Below are positions 9,177-17,775 of a stretch of DNA of 64,000 bases, one piece after another. Where the stretch lies: contig JAEWAX010000129.1 in assembly GCA_023391425.1 (NCBI GenBank), positions 1 through 64,000 of the forward strand. The letters are read 5' to 3'. Position 1 is the first letter of the stretch; every line of letters starts with the position of its first letter. The position numbers and the translations under genes were made by a program. Under the pieces are notes generated by a model that was not told the DNA's origin, did not search any database, and saw nothing but the letters and a program-made list of their open reading frames with translations. Origin of the DNA: Bacillota bacterium (GTDB lineage: Bacteria > Bacillota > Clostridia > Acetivibrionales > DSM-1351).

Positions 9177-10240
9177 TAAATCATATAACCTCTTATTAAT
9201 TTTAATAAGTCATCATATCCAGATATAAATCCAGATATGGTTGCTCTAAAGCCGCCATACTTTTCGAATTCACTCGGCTCCATACCCTTTTCATCAAAGG
9301 ATTTTGCAAACTCACTTATTTTTCTTAATTCCTTCATATATTCTTCTTTAACAGGTTCACCGATTCTATTCTTTACCTCAATGTCACACCCATTAATTTT
9401 TTGATGCCAATTATATGGAATGGTCATTGAAAGGTCTCCGCCTATAAGTTGTGACCAATGATGATGATTTCTATAAGCAGCAGATAATAATCTTGTCTTA
9501 TATCCTCTCTCCTTATAGATTCTGTAAGCTTCTTTTATTACAGCTACACCTGCCCACTCTAGGCATTCAGGATCAACAACTATATTTTGGCTATCTACAT
9601 ATTTTTTCATCCAGTCGTCAGTTCTACCTATCATGATAGTACAAATAGGAGACATTGTATCAATAGGAAGTCCTTCTGCCTCTCTCCTTTTTAATCCTCT
9701 TTCAACAGCTTCAGCAACCGCTACTGCTTGAGCTACAGTAAACGAAACTGTTGCGTTTATACTAATTCCATTATAGGTCGCTTCTTCCATCGCCCTAATA
9801 CCCGCTTCAGAAGCTGGCATTTTCACTTGCATATTTTTCCCCAAACTATTTAGAACTGTAGCATGCTCTATCATTTTCTTTGTATCTCTAAAATACTTAG
9901 GACTTGTTTGAATTGACAATCTACCTTTTAGGCCTTTAGATTCATTAAATATTGGAAGCAATTTCTGAGATCTCTCTTTACCAATTTCGTTAATCAGAGC
10001 CCAAGTGATATCCTCTTCAGTGGCATCTTTCCTTTCTGCCAACATCTCCTTCAAACGACCTTCCCATTTTGGCAGCTCCTGTTTTATAACAGCTCCTACA
10101 ATTGACGGATTGCTTGTTGCTCCTACACTTCCTCTTTCTAGTGCATAGTCCAACTCAACTTCTCCGCAAGAATCCATCCAAATATGCGTATTAGGAAATT
10201 TAACAGCAGTTTCATGTAATTTGCCTTTAAAAGTACTCAT
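9176..10240 (-). CDS. Long transaldolase-family protein, candidate sulfofructose (trans)aldolase
   Basis: This 354-residue class I TIM barrel keeps Asp23, the TSNPSIV motif with Asn44, and the Schiff-base Lys140 in MQVKMPAS. At the position of the catalytic Glu96 of E. coli TalB (GRISTEVD) it has Gln111 (GRLSIQTS). Gln is the residue used by fructose-6-phosphate aldolase, and the Phe178 region is also diverged (IMIGR). This hints that it may release free dihydroxyacetone rather than only transfer it. GGGGG lies seven bases before ATG. It sits between the fucose-isomerase-like gene and the exporter. Sulfofructose as substrate is inferred from the locus. Confidence 0.75.
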   Translation of the reverse strand: MSTFKGKLHETAVKFPNTHIWMDSCGEVELDYALERGSVGATSNPSIVGAVIKQELPKWEGRLKEMLAERKDATEEDITWALINEIGKERSQKLLPIFNESKGLKGRLSIQTSPKYFRDTKKMIEHATVLNSLGKNMQVKMPASEAGIRAMEEATYNGISINATVSFTVAQAVAVAEAVERGLKRREAEGLPIDTMSPICTIMIGRTDDWMKKYVDSQNIVVDPECLEWAGVAVIKEAYRIYKERGYKTRLLSAAYRNHHHWSQLIGGDLSMTIPYNWHQKINGCDIEVKNRIGEPVKEEYMKELRKISEFAKSFDEKGMEPSEFEKYGGFRATISGFISGYDDLLKLIRGYMI

Positions 10241-10273
10241 TTTTATACCCCCAATAATTAATAATATTGAAAT

Positions 10274-11590
10274 TTACTCTATAACTTCATAGTTCATCAT
10301 TTTAGCTGCTAGCTTCAATACCTCTCTATACTCCCCATAAAGCATAGCTAAATGGTGAGCAACACCGGTTTCGGTAACTGTATTTAGTAATTCTGTAATG
10401 TTTTGCTCAAATTTAACCTTTGTATAAGTTCCACATAGTTGTTTCTTCATTTCTATAGATTCACCAGCCGCAAGGAACATTCTTGTCTTACCCCTAGCAG
10501 TATCAAATCTTAGAAGATTTACATGCCCCTCTTTCATAACAAATCCCGCTGTAACACCTTTACCTCCAGCAAAATAAGTATCAAGCGTTCTCTCGCTCTT
10601 ACCATCCCAGAGATTAGCAGGTGCAACACCACAGTGCCACATAAGAGCGTAGTCTTCAGCTAAATCAACTTGTGAAAGGTCTGCTAAGAATGGAGTTTCA
10701 GCACCGATAGCTGCTCCTGCCAACATAGATAATGCGCCTTCAAGATCACCTTCACAAGCTAAGATCATACCCCTTGATTGTAGAATAGACATAGATGCAC
10801 AAGGAGAAATCCCATAGTTTGCTGCAAATTCTGGCCAGCATCTAACTGCTACTGCTGTAAGACTATTTTTTTCAATGAATTTAGAAGCGCTTACACAAAG
10901 CCTTGCAACATTCTTAACTTGTGTATCATTTACATCTCGGCATATAAATAATTTTCTTACTTCTTTTTCTTCTGCTTCGATTTCTTCATCTGTGACAGGT
11001 TGTGAATACATATCAGCGATTTCATAATGATCTACTAAAATACCTGTTTTTTTGTATAAATCCATATCATCAACACCAACATTGAAGAAACCATGTGCCC
11101 GATAGCCAACAATCCCAACTTTTGCATTTTCAAGTGCTACTTTAATTCTTAAAGCTGCTATCCACTTTTCATCAATTTTGTCACCAATTGTGCAAGAATA
11201 GTCATCTTTACCTGTTTTATACAGGTTAGAAGCATTTAAATTTAAACCACAAACAGCATTCAAACGAATTTTTCCTCCATCATATGGAAGCTCATTATAT
11301 GCCCATAATAGGAATGGTTTCTTTATATATTTAGCAAATACCAAAGCCAGATGACCCAAATGGAAAGTTCCGCTAATTATAACTACTCCATCAACATTTG
11401 CAGCTAGCAATTTTTCAGCTGCCGCTTCTGCGTCACTTACCTCAATTACACATTCCTCAACGAAAGTAAAATCAATATTGGGAAGCTTTTTTAAATCTTT
11501 TATTGTCTCGTAATACATTTCTTGAGCTGTTTTATATTCATAAGTGGTCCTAGTTAAGCAAACCACGCCTAATTTTATTTTTTGTAGCAT
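10274..11590 (-). CDS. L-fucose/L-arabinose isomerase-like protein
   Basis: This 438-residue protein has the three-part layout of the fucose/arabinose isomerase family: an N-terminal substrate-access domain (to about residue 165), a middle domain, and a C-terminal metal-binding part with conserved Glu, Asp and His (WPEFAANYG, HVNLLRFDTARG, GVAHHLAMLYG). Members interconvert aldoses and ketoses using a divalent metal. In this operon it could isomerise sulfoquinovose or a shorter sulfo-sugar, or be a second isomerase beside the cupin at 6123. GGGGG stands eight bases before ATG. The fold family is fairly sure; the substrate is unknown. Confidence 0.72.
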   Translation of the reverse strand: MLQKIKLGVVCLTRTTYEYKTAQEMYYETIKDLKKLPNIDFTFVEECVIEVSDAEAAAEKLLAANVDGVVIISGTFHLGHLALVFAKYIKKPFLLWAYNELPYDGGKIRLNAVCGLNLNASNLYKTGKDDYSCTIGDKIDEKWIAALRIKVALENAKVGIVGYRAHGFFNVGVDDMDLYKKTGILVDHYEIADMYSQPVTDEEIEAEEKEVRKLFICRDVNDTQVKNVARLCVSASKFIEKNSLTAVAVRCWPEFAANYGISPCASMSILQSRGMILACEGDLEGALSMLAGAAIGAETPFLADLSQVDLAEDYALMWHCGVAPANLWDGKSERTLDTYFAGGKGVTAGFVMKEGHVNLLRFDTARGKTRMFLAAGESIEMKKQLCGTYTKVKFEQNITELLNTVTETGVAHHLAMLYGEYREVLKLAAKMMNYEVIE

Positions 11591-11614
11591 AATTTTTTCC
11601 CCCTATTGCTATTA

Positions 11615-12292
11615 TTATTTAGCTGTCCCATCCCATGCATCTCTGAATACACCAAGGCCATAAGTTGTAAATGGATGTTCGAAGCTTGCCTTGTATACAT
11701 CTAGTCCACAAGTTACAATATCTGCACCAATTGAAGCATAGTCCCCCAATTGTTTTCCGTTTCTGACTGCTGCAACAATAATTTCTGTCTTCATCCCATA
11801 ATTTCTGTATATCTTTACAATATCTGAAATATAACCAAAGGCATCGTCTCCACTATTTTCTTTCCAGCCTACAAAAGGTGAGACAAACTTAGCCCCAAGT
11901 TTCCCAACAGGTATTGCTTGTGAAGGTGAGAATACCAAAGTAACATTGGTTCTGATTCCAATTTCTTCGAGCTTCTTTGCAGCTATTAAGCCTTGTTCAG
12001 TACATGGAACTTTAATTACATAGTTTGGAGAATATGAGGATACTTCTTTGCCAGCTTCTACAATTTCTTGCCACTTATCAAGGTGAGGATTGATTTCAAA
12101 GGATACAGGGAATTTATCAGGCCCTTCAATTCCAGTTTCCTTAAGCCATGCAGCAATATCTTTAACCACTTGCATAAATGGTTTCCCACTCATTTTGATA
12201 TGTCTTGGATTTGTAGTAACTCCATCAATGCAATAATTTTCATATGCATACTTGATTTCATCTAATTTTGCACTGTCTAAAAAATATTTCAT
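11615..12292 (-). CDS. TalC-type short transaldolase
   Basis: At 225 residues this matches the short TalC/fructose-6-phosphate aldolase group. It shows Asp6, Asn28 in VTTNP and the Schiff-base Lys94 in YVIKVPCT. Glu66 and Phe140 (SPFVG) match the transaldolase catalytic pair rather than the Gln/Tyr pair of fructose-6-phosphate aldolase, so transfer of a dihydroxyacetone unit is expected. The next phosphate-binding Arg of SPFVGR is Trp143 here, suggesting an altered anion site. It lies between the RpiB-like and isomerase-like genes. It is a candidate sulfofructose transaldolase giving sulfolactaldehyde and fructose 6-phosphate. Confidence 0.82.
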   Translation of the reverse strand: MKYFLDSAKLDEIKYAYENYCIDGVTTNPRHIKMSGKPFMQVVKDIAAWLKETGIEGPDKFPVSFEINPHLDKWQEIVEAGKEVSSYSPNYVIKVPCTEQGLIAAKKLEEIGIRTNVTLVFSPSQAIPVGKLGAKFVSPFVGWKENSGDDAFGYISDIVKIYRNYGMKTEIIVAAVRNGKQLGDYASIGADIVTCGLDVYKASFEHPFTTYGLGVFRDAWDGTAK

Positions 12293-12317
12293 AGTTTTGT
12301 CTCCTCCGATTTATTGT

Positions 12318-12797
12318 TTATTTGTTATAAATTTGTTCTTCAATATTTTTAACTTGAATTCTTGCGTTTTGTAAATTCTTTGCGCGCCAGTCTTCTAAGT
12401 TTTGAGTAAATTCAGTGTTTAAGAAGGTATCAACCATTGTACAACCAACGAATTCTGCCGTAATCCAACCACCCATGGTTAAAATATTAGCGTCATTAAT
12501 TGCTCTAGCTTTTTCTGCAGCATAGGTATTTTCACATACCGCTGCATATACACCTTTATACTTATTGGCAACAATAGACATCCCCATGCCTGTTCCGCAA
12601 ATCAAAATAGCTTTCTCAAACTCGCCCTCAGATACTCTTTTTGCTACTGCTGATGCTACTTCGAAATAAGGCTTTGGTACATTTACATCGGTTGTACCGC
12701 TATCAACAATTTCGTATCCAGTCTCCACTAAGTGAGCTTTTATTGTTTCCTTTAAAGCAAAACCTGATTTATCAGAACCTATTATTATTTTCTTCAT
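12318..12797 (-). CDS. RpiB/LacAB-family isomerase with altered active site
   Basis: This 159-residue protein has the RpiB fold and the catalytic Cys67 in ICGTGMGMS. Several signature residues of ribose-5-phosphate isomerase B are missing. The Asp-His near the N-terminus is Asp9-Lys10, the HN of HNDAN is Ile100-Asn101, and the Arg after the following GG/GxR turn is Trp111. An unusual substrate is therefore likely. In the sulfo-transketolase pathway I recall a LacAB/RpiB-type enzyme (SqwI) that isomerises sulfoerythrose, and the split transketolase next door fits that role. An ordinary pentose-phosphate function is less likely. Confidence 0.8.
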   Translation of the reverse strand: MKKIIIGSDKSGFALKETIKAHLVETGYEIVDSGTTDVNVPKPYFEVASAVAKRVSEGEFEKAILICGTGMGMSIVANKYKGVYAAVCENTYAAEKARAINDANILTMGGWITAEFVGCTMVDTFLNTEFTQNLEDWRAKNLQNARIQVKNIEEQIYNK

Positions 12798-12812
12798 TTT
12801 AAAATCCTCCGA

Positions 12813-13757
12813 TTATCTTTTCATAGAAATGGCTTTTTGTGCTGCAAGTATGATTTCCTTATCTATCAAACCATACTTTCCCTTTAAGAATTCTGTGAAA
12901 CCTACTTCACCGAAATGATCCTTGACCCCTACTCTTTGCAATGGTACTGGATAGTTTTCACTTAGGCATTCAGCCACTGCACTGCCAAGACCATTTATTA
13001 TAGAATGATTCTCAGCAACTACTATAGCGCCTGTCTTTCTCGCACTTTGTAAAACAAGTTCTTCATCCAAAGGCTTAATTGTGTGTATATTAATTATTTC
13101 TGCATCAATTCCTATTTCTGATAATGCTTTTTCAGCCTTTAATGCCTCAGCTACCATAATTCCGCTTGCTAAAATAGTTATATCCTTACCTGATTTTAAA
13201 ACGACACCTTTACCAAGCTTAAATTCACAATTATCATCAAATACCTGTACTGCATTTCTTCTTAACAGCCTTATATAAACAGGACCATAGTGCTCTAAAA
13301 TTTGCGGAAATGCTTTTTTCAATTGAGCACTATCTACAGGTTCATAAATTATCATGTTAGGAATGTTTCGCATAATAGCTACATCTTCCATACTCATATG
13401 GGTACCACCGTTTAGCTCTGCTGTCACACCTGGATCACTACCCATCATTTTTACGTTCAGCCCTGCATATGCTACTGATAAAGTAACCTGGTCACATACA
13501 CGCCTTGTAGCAAAGGGAGTAAAGGTATGCGTAAATGGAATCTTGCCCATAGCTGACATTCCAGCTGCCACACCAATCATATTCGCTTCTTGAACACCAA
13601 CGTTCACAGTTCTTTCTGGGAACTCAATGCCAAAACGTGTAGTACCTGCGGCTTTCATAAGGTCAGCTTCTACAATAACTAATCTATCATCTTTTTTTGC
13701 ATATTCGATCAATAAATCAACATATGTTTCTCTTAGCCATCTATCTTCAAGTACCAT
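12813..13757 (-). CDS. Transketolase, C-terminal subunit
   Basis: This 314-residue subunit carries the pyrimidine-binding and C-terminal domains of a split transketolase (GVQEANMIGVAAGMS, FATRRVCDQV). The ATG at 13757 was chosen: a GGGAGG lies about ten bases before it, and it follows the stop of the N-terminal subunit with a two-base gap. An earlier in-frame ATG at 13805 would overlap that subunit and has no site. Two-gene transketolases are common in clostridia. Placement inside the sulfosugar operon suggests use on sulfofructose or the sugar phosphates made from it. Confidence 0.9.
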   Translation of the reverse strand: MVLEDRWLRETYVDLLIEYAKKDDRLVIVEADLMKAAGTTRFGIEFPERTVNVGVQEANMIGVAAGMSAMGKIPFTHTFTPFATRRVCDQVTLSVAYAGLNVKMMGSDPGVTAELNGGTHMSMEDVAIMRNIPNMIIYEPVDSAQLKKAFPQILEHYGPVYIRLLRRNAVQVFDDNCEFKLGKGVVLKSGKDITILASGIMVAEALKAEKALSEIGIDAEIINIHTIKPLDEELVLQSARKTGAIVVAENHSIINGLGSAVAECLSENYPVPLQRVGVKDHFGEVGFTEFLKGKYGLIDKEIILAAQKAISMKR

Positions 13758-13759
13758 CT

Positions 13760-14590
13760 TTATGCATCCTCCCTTTCTTCCAATATAGCTATAGCAGCTT
13801 TCCAAGTTTCCTCAGAAATAATCATGTTATGTGATGCCACCATATTCTCACAGAAGTTTCCGCCTTTTCCCTTGATAGTATTTAGTATTATCATACTTGG
13901 CTTACCCTTTATTTTCTTCGCATTGTCAATTGCATATAATATTTGCTTAATATCATGTCCATCGATGGATTGTACATCCCAACCAAAGGCTTCCCACTTC
14001 TTATTAAGTGGTTCTAGGCCATTTACTTCTTCAATCAGTCCATCAAGCTGCATTTTATTATAATCAGTAAAAGCAATCAGGTTATCAAGTTTCCTACCGC
14101 CAGCAAACATTGCAGCTTCCCAGATTTGTCCTTCTTGGCTTTCACCATCACCGATTATGGCATATACATATAAGCTTTTTTTATCCATCTTTGCGGCCAT
14201 TGCCATTCCAGTTGCAGCTGAAAAGCCCTGTCCTAAAGAACCTGTTGACATATCAATTCCATTTGTAAGCCTCATGTCACAATGGCTTGGTAGGTTTGTA
14301 TTTGGTCTATTTAAAGTATCTAATTCTTCTACTGGAATGAATCCTTTCAGAGCTAGGGTAGAATACAAAGCTGGTCCACCATGCCCTTTTGACAAAACCA
14401 GTCTATCTCTACCTTCCATTTTGGAATCCTTAGCATCCACATTCATTACTTCAAAATATAATGTAGACAAAACTTCACAAATTGATAACGCACCACCTAT
14501 ATGCCCAGTTCCAAGCTTGCCAATCGTTTGAATTGTTAATTTGCGAATTTCATTAGCTTTTTTCTCGAGTAGTTCTATTTTACTTTTCAT
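13760..14590 (-). CDS. Transketolase, N-terminal (thiamine diphosphate) subunit
   Basis: This 276-residue subunit has the thiamine diphosphate motif beginning GDGESQEGQIWEAAMFAG and ending near FTDYNKMQLDG, plus GTGHIGGALS and SKGHGGPALYS. The ATG at 14590 is preferred to one 18 bases earlier because GGAGG with six A residues lies directly before it. With the following gene it forms one transketolase. In the sulfo-transketolase pathway such a pair moves two-carbon units from sulfofructose to glyceraldehyde 3-phosphate; here that is a hypothesis, since rearranging triose and hexose phosphates from the transaldolase step is also possible. Confidence 0.9.
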   Translation of the reverse strand: MKSKIELLEKKANEIRKLTIQTIGKLGTGHIGGALSICEVLSTLYFEVMNVDAKDSKMEGRDRLVLSKGHGGPALYSTLALKGFIPVEELDTLNRPNTNLPSHCDMRLTNGIDMSTGSLGQGFSAATGMAMAAKMDKKSLYVYAIIGDGESQEGQIWEAAMFAGGRKLDNLIAFTDYNKMQLDGLIEEVNGLEPLNKKWEAFGWDVQSIDGHDIKQILYAIDNAKKIKGKPSMIILNTIKGKGGNFCENMVASHNMIISEETWKAAIAILEEREDA

Positions 14591-14632
14591 TTTTTCCTCC
14601 ATTAGCATAAAATAGTGTCCGTAAAATGCTAT

Positions 14633-15754
14633 TTAAAGAATTGATTTTAATAATTTGTAAACAGTTTCTTTATTCATAACTGCTGGAGTTAATTGAATAA
14701 TTGCCGCTCCAAGACCTACTTCGGTAATATGTTCTAAATCAGCTTCTTTCACACCAATCTCATGCAATCTGATCGGCATTTTCATACTCTCCATTAATTC
14801 TTCTATTCCATAAGCAAACTCATATATACTTTGAAATCCTAGAAATTTGATTAATTCCTGCATTTTGTCCTTCGCCTGCTCACCACTGATTTTAATAAAA
14901 GCTGGAAGAGTTATTGAACATGCAGTTCCATGATTTGCGCCAAATTCTGTTGTTAAGGGAAAACTTAGTGCATGTATACCAGTTGTTCTTGTCTGACTAA
15001 AGGCTATTCCTGCAATCAGGCTGGCCTTAATCATAGCTGCTCTGGCATCCTTATTTGATGGTTGGCTATAAGCCGTTCTAATATTTTCAAGAATTAGCTT
15101 CATCGCTCCCATAGCGAGCATATCACATATGGGTTGAGACGCTTTATTCCAATACGCTTCTATAGCGTGACAGAAAGCATCCATACCCGTTGATGCTGTA
15201 ACTGCTGCTGGAAGTGTATACGTTAATTCACTATCGATTACTGAATAATCTGGCCAAAATTCATTTGTAACCATTGGCATTTTTATTCCAGCTTTTTTAT
15301 TAGTAAATACTCCTACATTTGTCACTTCACTTCCTGTGCCTGCTGTTGTAGGAATGCATATCAAAGTAGTTTGTCTTTTGGTTAGAGTCTTGCTTCCACC
15401 GCTATAATAATCGTAGATGCTACCTTCGTTAGTTACTAGACAGGAAACTATTTTTGATACATCAAGCGCACTTCCACCACCCAAACCTATTACACAGTCT
15501 GCATTTATACTTCTGGCAACTTCAGCTGCTTTATCAACACTTTCGCATGATGGGTTAGGTTCAACCTCACTAAAGTAAGCTACTTTTTTCCCACTCATAC
15601 TATCTCCGATTTGTTTAGCAACTCCTGATTGATATAAAAAAGGATCTGATATAATTAAGATATTTTCACCTTTTATATACTTATCAATCTTTTTGGATAT
15701 TCCAGCCTCAAAACAAACCTTAGTTGGCATAAAAAAGTCAAATTGATTTTCCAT
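14633..15754 (-). CDS. Iron-containing alcohol dehydrogenase, candidate sulfolactaldehyde reductase
   Basis: This 373-residue group III alcohol dehydrogenase has the NAD(P) motif [17 protein letters not shown] and metal ligands in [14 protein letters not shown] and [18 protein letters not shown]. The ATG at 15754 follows AGGGG by eight bases; a TTG six codons earlier lies at the site itself. It is the first gene of the long leftward operon, about 125 bases after a near-perfect promoter. Anaerobic sulfoglycolysis regenerates NAD by reducing sulfolactaldehyde to dihydroxypropanesulfonate, which would suit this enzyme. The family is certain, the substrate inferred. Confidence 0.85.
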   Translation of the reverse strand: MENQFDFFMPTKVCFEAGISKKIDKYIKGENILIISDPFLYQSGVAKQIGDSMSGKKVAYFSEVEPNPSCESVDKAAEVARSINADCVIGLGGGSALDVSKIVSCLVTNEGSIYDYYSGGSKTLTKRQTTLICIPTTAGTGSEVTNVGVFTNKKAGIKMPMVTNEFWPDYSVIDSELTYTLPAAVTASTGMDAFCHAIEAYWNKASQPICDMLAMGAMKLILENIRTAYSQPSNKDARAAMIKASLIAGIAFSQTRTTGIHALSFPLTTEFGANHGTACSITLPAFIKISGEQAKDKMQELIKFLGFQSIYEFAYGIEELMESMKMPIRLHEIGVKEADLEHITEVGLGAAIIQLTPAVMNKETVYKLLKSIL

Positions 15755-15957
15755 AAAAAATTCCCCTTTCAATTAGAACCTCTAGATAAATGTTATATAT
15801 TGCTATTTAATTAACCTCTTTAATTGATTGCTAATTAAAATCACAATATTTACGTCATATTTACTATAAATCCACTTTATATTCTAATTATATTGCAGCA
15901 AAAAGTCAGTGTCAATACTTATTTTTTAAAAGCTTTAATTAATTGATTATAATAAAA
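15755..15957 (-). promoter_or_regulatory. Promoter of the eight-gene sulfosugar operon
   Basis: On the minus strand TTGACA (15915-15910) and TATAAT (15892-15887) are separated by exactly 17 bases, a consensus SigA promoter, placing transcription start near 15880. Downstream lie AT-rich half-sites (TTTAATTAA, CTTTAATTGATT at 15807-15830) and upstream TTTAATTAATTGATT (15934-15948). These resemble parts of the inverted repeat at 5531-5567 and may be sites for the same ROK regulator. Confidence 0.75.
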
Positions 15958-15994
15958 CTGCCTTATAGTGAAGTAAAACATCATTATAAGACAG
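15958..15994 (-). terminator. Terminator of the gldA-dhaK-dhaL operon
   Basis: Arms 15958-15971 and 15981-15994 pair over 14 positions with one mismatch and one G-T pair around a 9-base loop. Read leftward the stem is followed by TTTTATTAT. It separates the dihydroxyacetone operon from the promoter of the sulfosugar operon. Confidence 0.75.
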
Positions 15995-16039
15995 CCTCAA
16001 TTTTCAAATATATTTAGTTTGTGTAAATCACATTTAGTA

Positions 16040-16106
16040 AATAAACAGAGTTCTATGCTTCGAGTGAAGTTTATACTCCATCTGAAAGCTTAGAACTCTG
16101 ATAAAC
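16040..16106 (-). repeat. Hairpin-tail element, copy flanked by both outer arms
   Basis: Outer arms CAGAGTTCTA and TAGAACTCTG form a perfect 10-bp stem (16046-16055, 16091-16100). The inner arm TTCAGATGGAG pairs with CTTCACTCGAA around a 6-base loop. On the minus strand the 3' tail reads TAGAACTCTGTTTAT. Part of the dispersed family described in the findings; it stands between two leftward operons, just past dhaL. Confidence 0.75.
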
Positions 16107-16121
16107 ACTAAACAATATTTT

Positions 16122-16751
16122 CTATAGTTTTAAATCCTTTGTAATTTCAGTAAAAATAATACCAATTGCAGCTGCTCCTGCGTCAGGGAAATTCATGCTT
16201 CTCTCTCCCACATAGCTTGCTCTGCCCTTTGTAGCTACCATTTGTTTTGTTTTTTCAGCACCTGCAACAGCTGCCTCTGCTCCTTTACGCATTGCCACCA
16301 ACATATCCTCACCATTTTGAGCGCTCTCCTTCAGAGACTCTACCGTTGGAATAAGGGCATCCAATAAGGTTTTATCTCCAAGCTTTGCACCACCTCTTTT
16401 TTGAATACCTTCTACTGCGCTTTGCATCATTGCTGCAAATTCAGAGAGATTAAGTTCACTCTTGCCAGCAGCATACTTTGAAGCACTTCTAAATGCAGAA
16501 CCCCATATTGGTCCAGAAGCACCACCACAATATTCAGTAATTACCATACTGCAGCCTTTCAAGAATTCTCCAATATCATTTTTAGGGATATCCTCCCACT
16601 CATTTTTCAGCTGCTTAAAGCCCTTAGCAACTGACATTCCGAAATCCCCATCACCTGCAACAGAGTCGAGTTCACAGAAATAAACTTCATTCTTTATAAT
16701 TACTTCTGTCATATCTTCAACAAGGCTAATTATATTGTTTAAATTTAACAT
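16122..16751 (-). CDS. dhaL: Dihydroxyacetone kinase, DhaL (nucleotide-binding) subunit
   Basis: This 209-residue DhaL protein has the Mg-ADP motif AGDGDFGMSVAKGF near residues 29-42 and the helical-barrel signature (CGGASGPIWGSAFR, GRASYVGERS). With DhaK it phosphorylates dihydroxyacetone to dihydroxyacetone phosphate. No DhaM (phosphotransferase partner) gene is in the window, so the phosphate donor, phosphotransferase or ATP, is open. It is the last gene of the gldA-dhaK-dhaL unit, 24 bases after dhaK. Dihydroxyacetone could come from sulfofructose cleavage or from glycerol. Confidence 0.9.
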   Translation of the reverse strand: MLNLNNIISLVEDMTEVIIKNEVYFCELDSVAGDGDFGMSVAKGFKQLKNEWEDIPKNDIGEFLKGCSMVITEYCGGASGPIWGSAFRSASKYAAGKSELNLSEFAAMMQSAVEGIQKRGGAKLGDKTLLDALIPTVESLKESAQNGEDMLVAMRKGAEAAVAGAEKTKQMVATKGRASYVGERSMNFPDAGAAAIGIIFTEITKDLKL

Positions 16752-16775
16752 GTCTTTACAATCCCTTCGAGAAAA

Positions 16776-17765
16776 TTAAATTTTTAGAGCTGGTGTATTA
16801 ACTGATGCATCCAAATATTTTTTTAGTTCTTCATCAAGTTTTAGCAATGTAACAGAAGCACCCGCCATATCAATTGCGGTCATATAATTTCCTACAAAAG
16901 TTCTGTAAATCTTAATATTTTTATTGTCTAAAGCATTAGAAACAGAATTATTAAGCAAATACAATTCCTGTAGTGGCGTGCCACCTAATCCATTTACCAG
17001 CAATGCAACCTCATCACCAGCATTAAATGGGATATCCTCTGTTATCAAATCCACCATTTTGTTAGCTAGTTCATCAGCTGGAACCATCTTCTCACGCGCA
17101 ATTCCAGGCTCTCCATGAATACCAACTCCAAATTCTATTTCATCTTCCTTTAAAGTAAAGGTTGGTGTTCCCTTTGCAGGAACAGTACAAGATGTAAGTG
17201 CAAAACCAATAGTACGCACATTTGCAATAACCTTCTGCGCAATCTGCTTCACTTGTTGCAGATCCAAACCTTGCTCAGCAGCAGCACCTGCTATTTTGTG
17301 CACAAATACAGTACCGGCCACACCTCTTCTACCTACAGTGTACAAACTGTCCTTTACTGCAACATCATCATTTACATATACTTTTTCAACAACAATATCA
17401 TCATCTTCAGCCATTTCAGCTGCTGCATCAAAGTTCATGCAATCGCCAGAATAGTTTTTTATAATCAATAGAGTACCCTTTTCTGACTGAGTTTCAAGTA
17501 ATGCATTATAAACTTGAATTGTTGAAGGCGATGCAAATACATCCCCACAAACTGCGGCATCTAGCATACCCTCACCCACAAAGCCTGCATGAGCTGGCTC
17601 ATGGCCACTTCCTCCACCACTTATAAGGGTAACCTTTTGCTTGTTTATCTCTTTTCTCTTAATAATCTTATATTTTTTATTAAACGCTAATTGAGGATGA
17701 GCCTTTACTATTCCCTCACACATTTCAATTACTACGTTTTCCACATCATTTACTATCTTTTTCAT
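16776..17765 (-). CDS. dhaK: Dihydroxyacetone kinase, DhaK (substrate-binding) subunit
   Basis: This 329-residue protein has the DhaK glycine-rich motif SGGGSGHEPAHAGFVGEGML and the His that binds dihydroxyacetone covalently, in VGIHGEPG. The ATG at 17765 follows AGGAGG by six bases and lies ten bases after the gldA stop; the longer in-frame start would overlap gldA. It acts with DhaL. Homologous kinases can also act on erythrulose, a point to keep in mind given the tetrose-type isomerase in the neighbouring operon. Confidence 0.92.
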   Translation of the reverse strand: MKKIVNDVENVVIEMCEGIVKAHPQLAFNKKYKIIKRKEINKQKVTLISGGGSGHEPAHAGFVGEGMLDAAVCGDVFASPSTIQVYNALLETQSEKGTLLIIKNYSGDCMNFDAAAEMAEDDDIVVEKVYVNDDVAVKDSLYTVGRRGVAGTVFVHKIAGAAAEQGLDLQQVKQIAQKVIANVRTIGFALTSCTVPAKGTPTFTLKEDEIEFGVGIHGEPGIAREKMVPADELANKMVDLITEDIPFNAGDEVALLVNGLGGTPLQELYLLNNSVSNALDNKNIKIYRTFVGNYMTAIDMAGASVTLLKLDEELKKYLDASVNTPALKI

Positions 17766-17775
17766 ATAGAACCTC

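Noticed and set aside
16040..16106. Simple intrinsic terminator for dhaL
   Set aside because: A good terminator lies just downstream at 15958-15994, and this copy belongs to a family also found upstream of genes and in both orientations.
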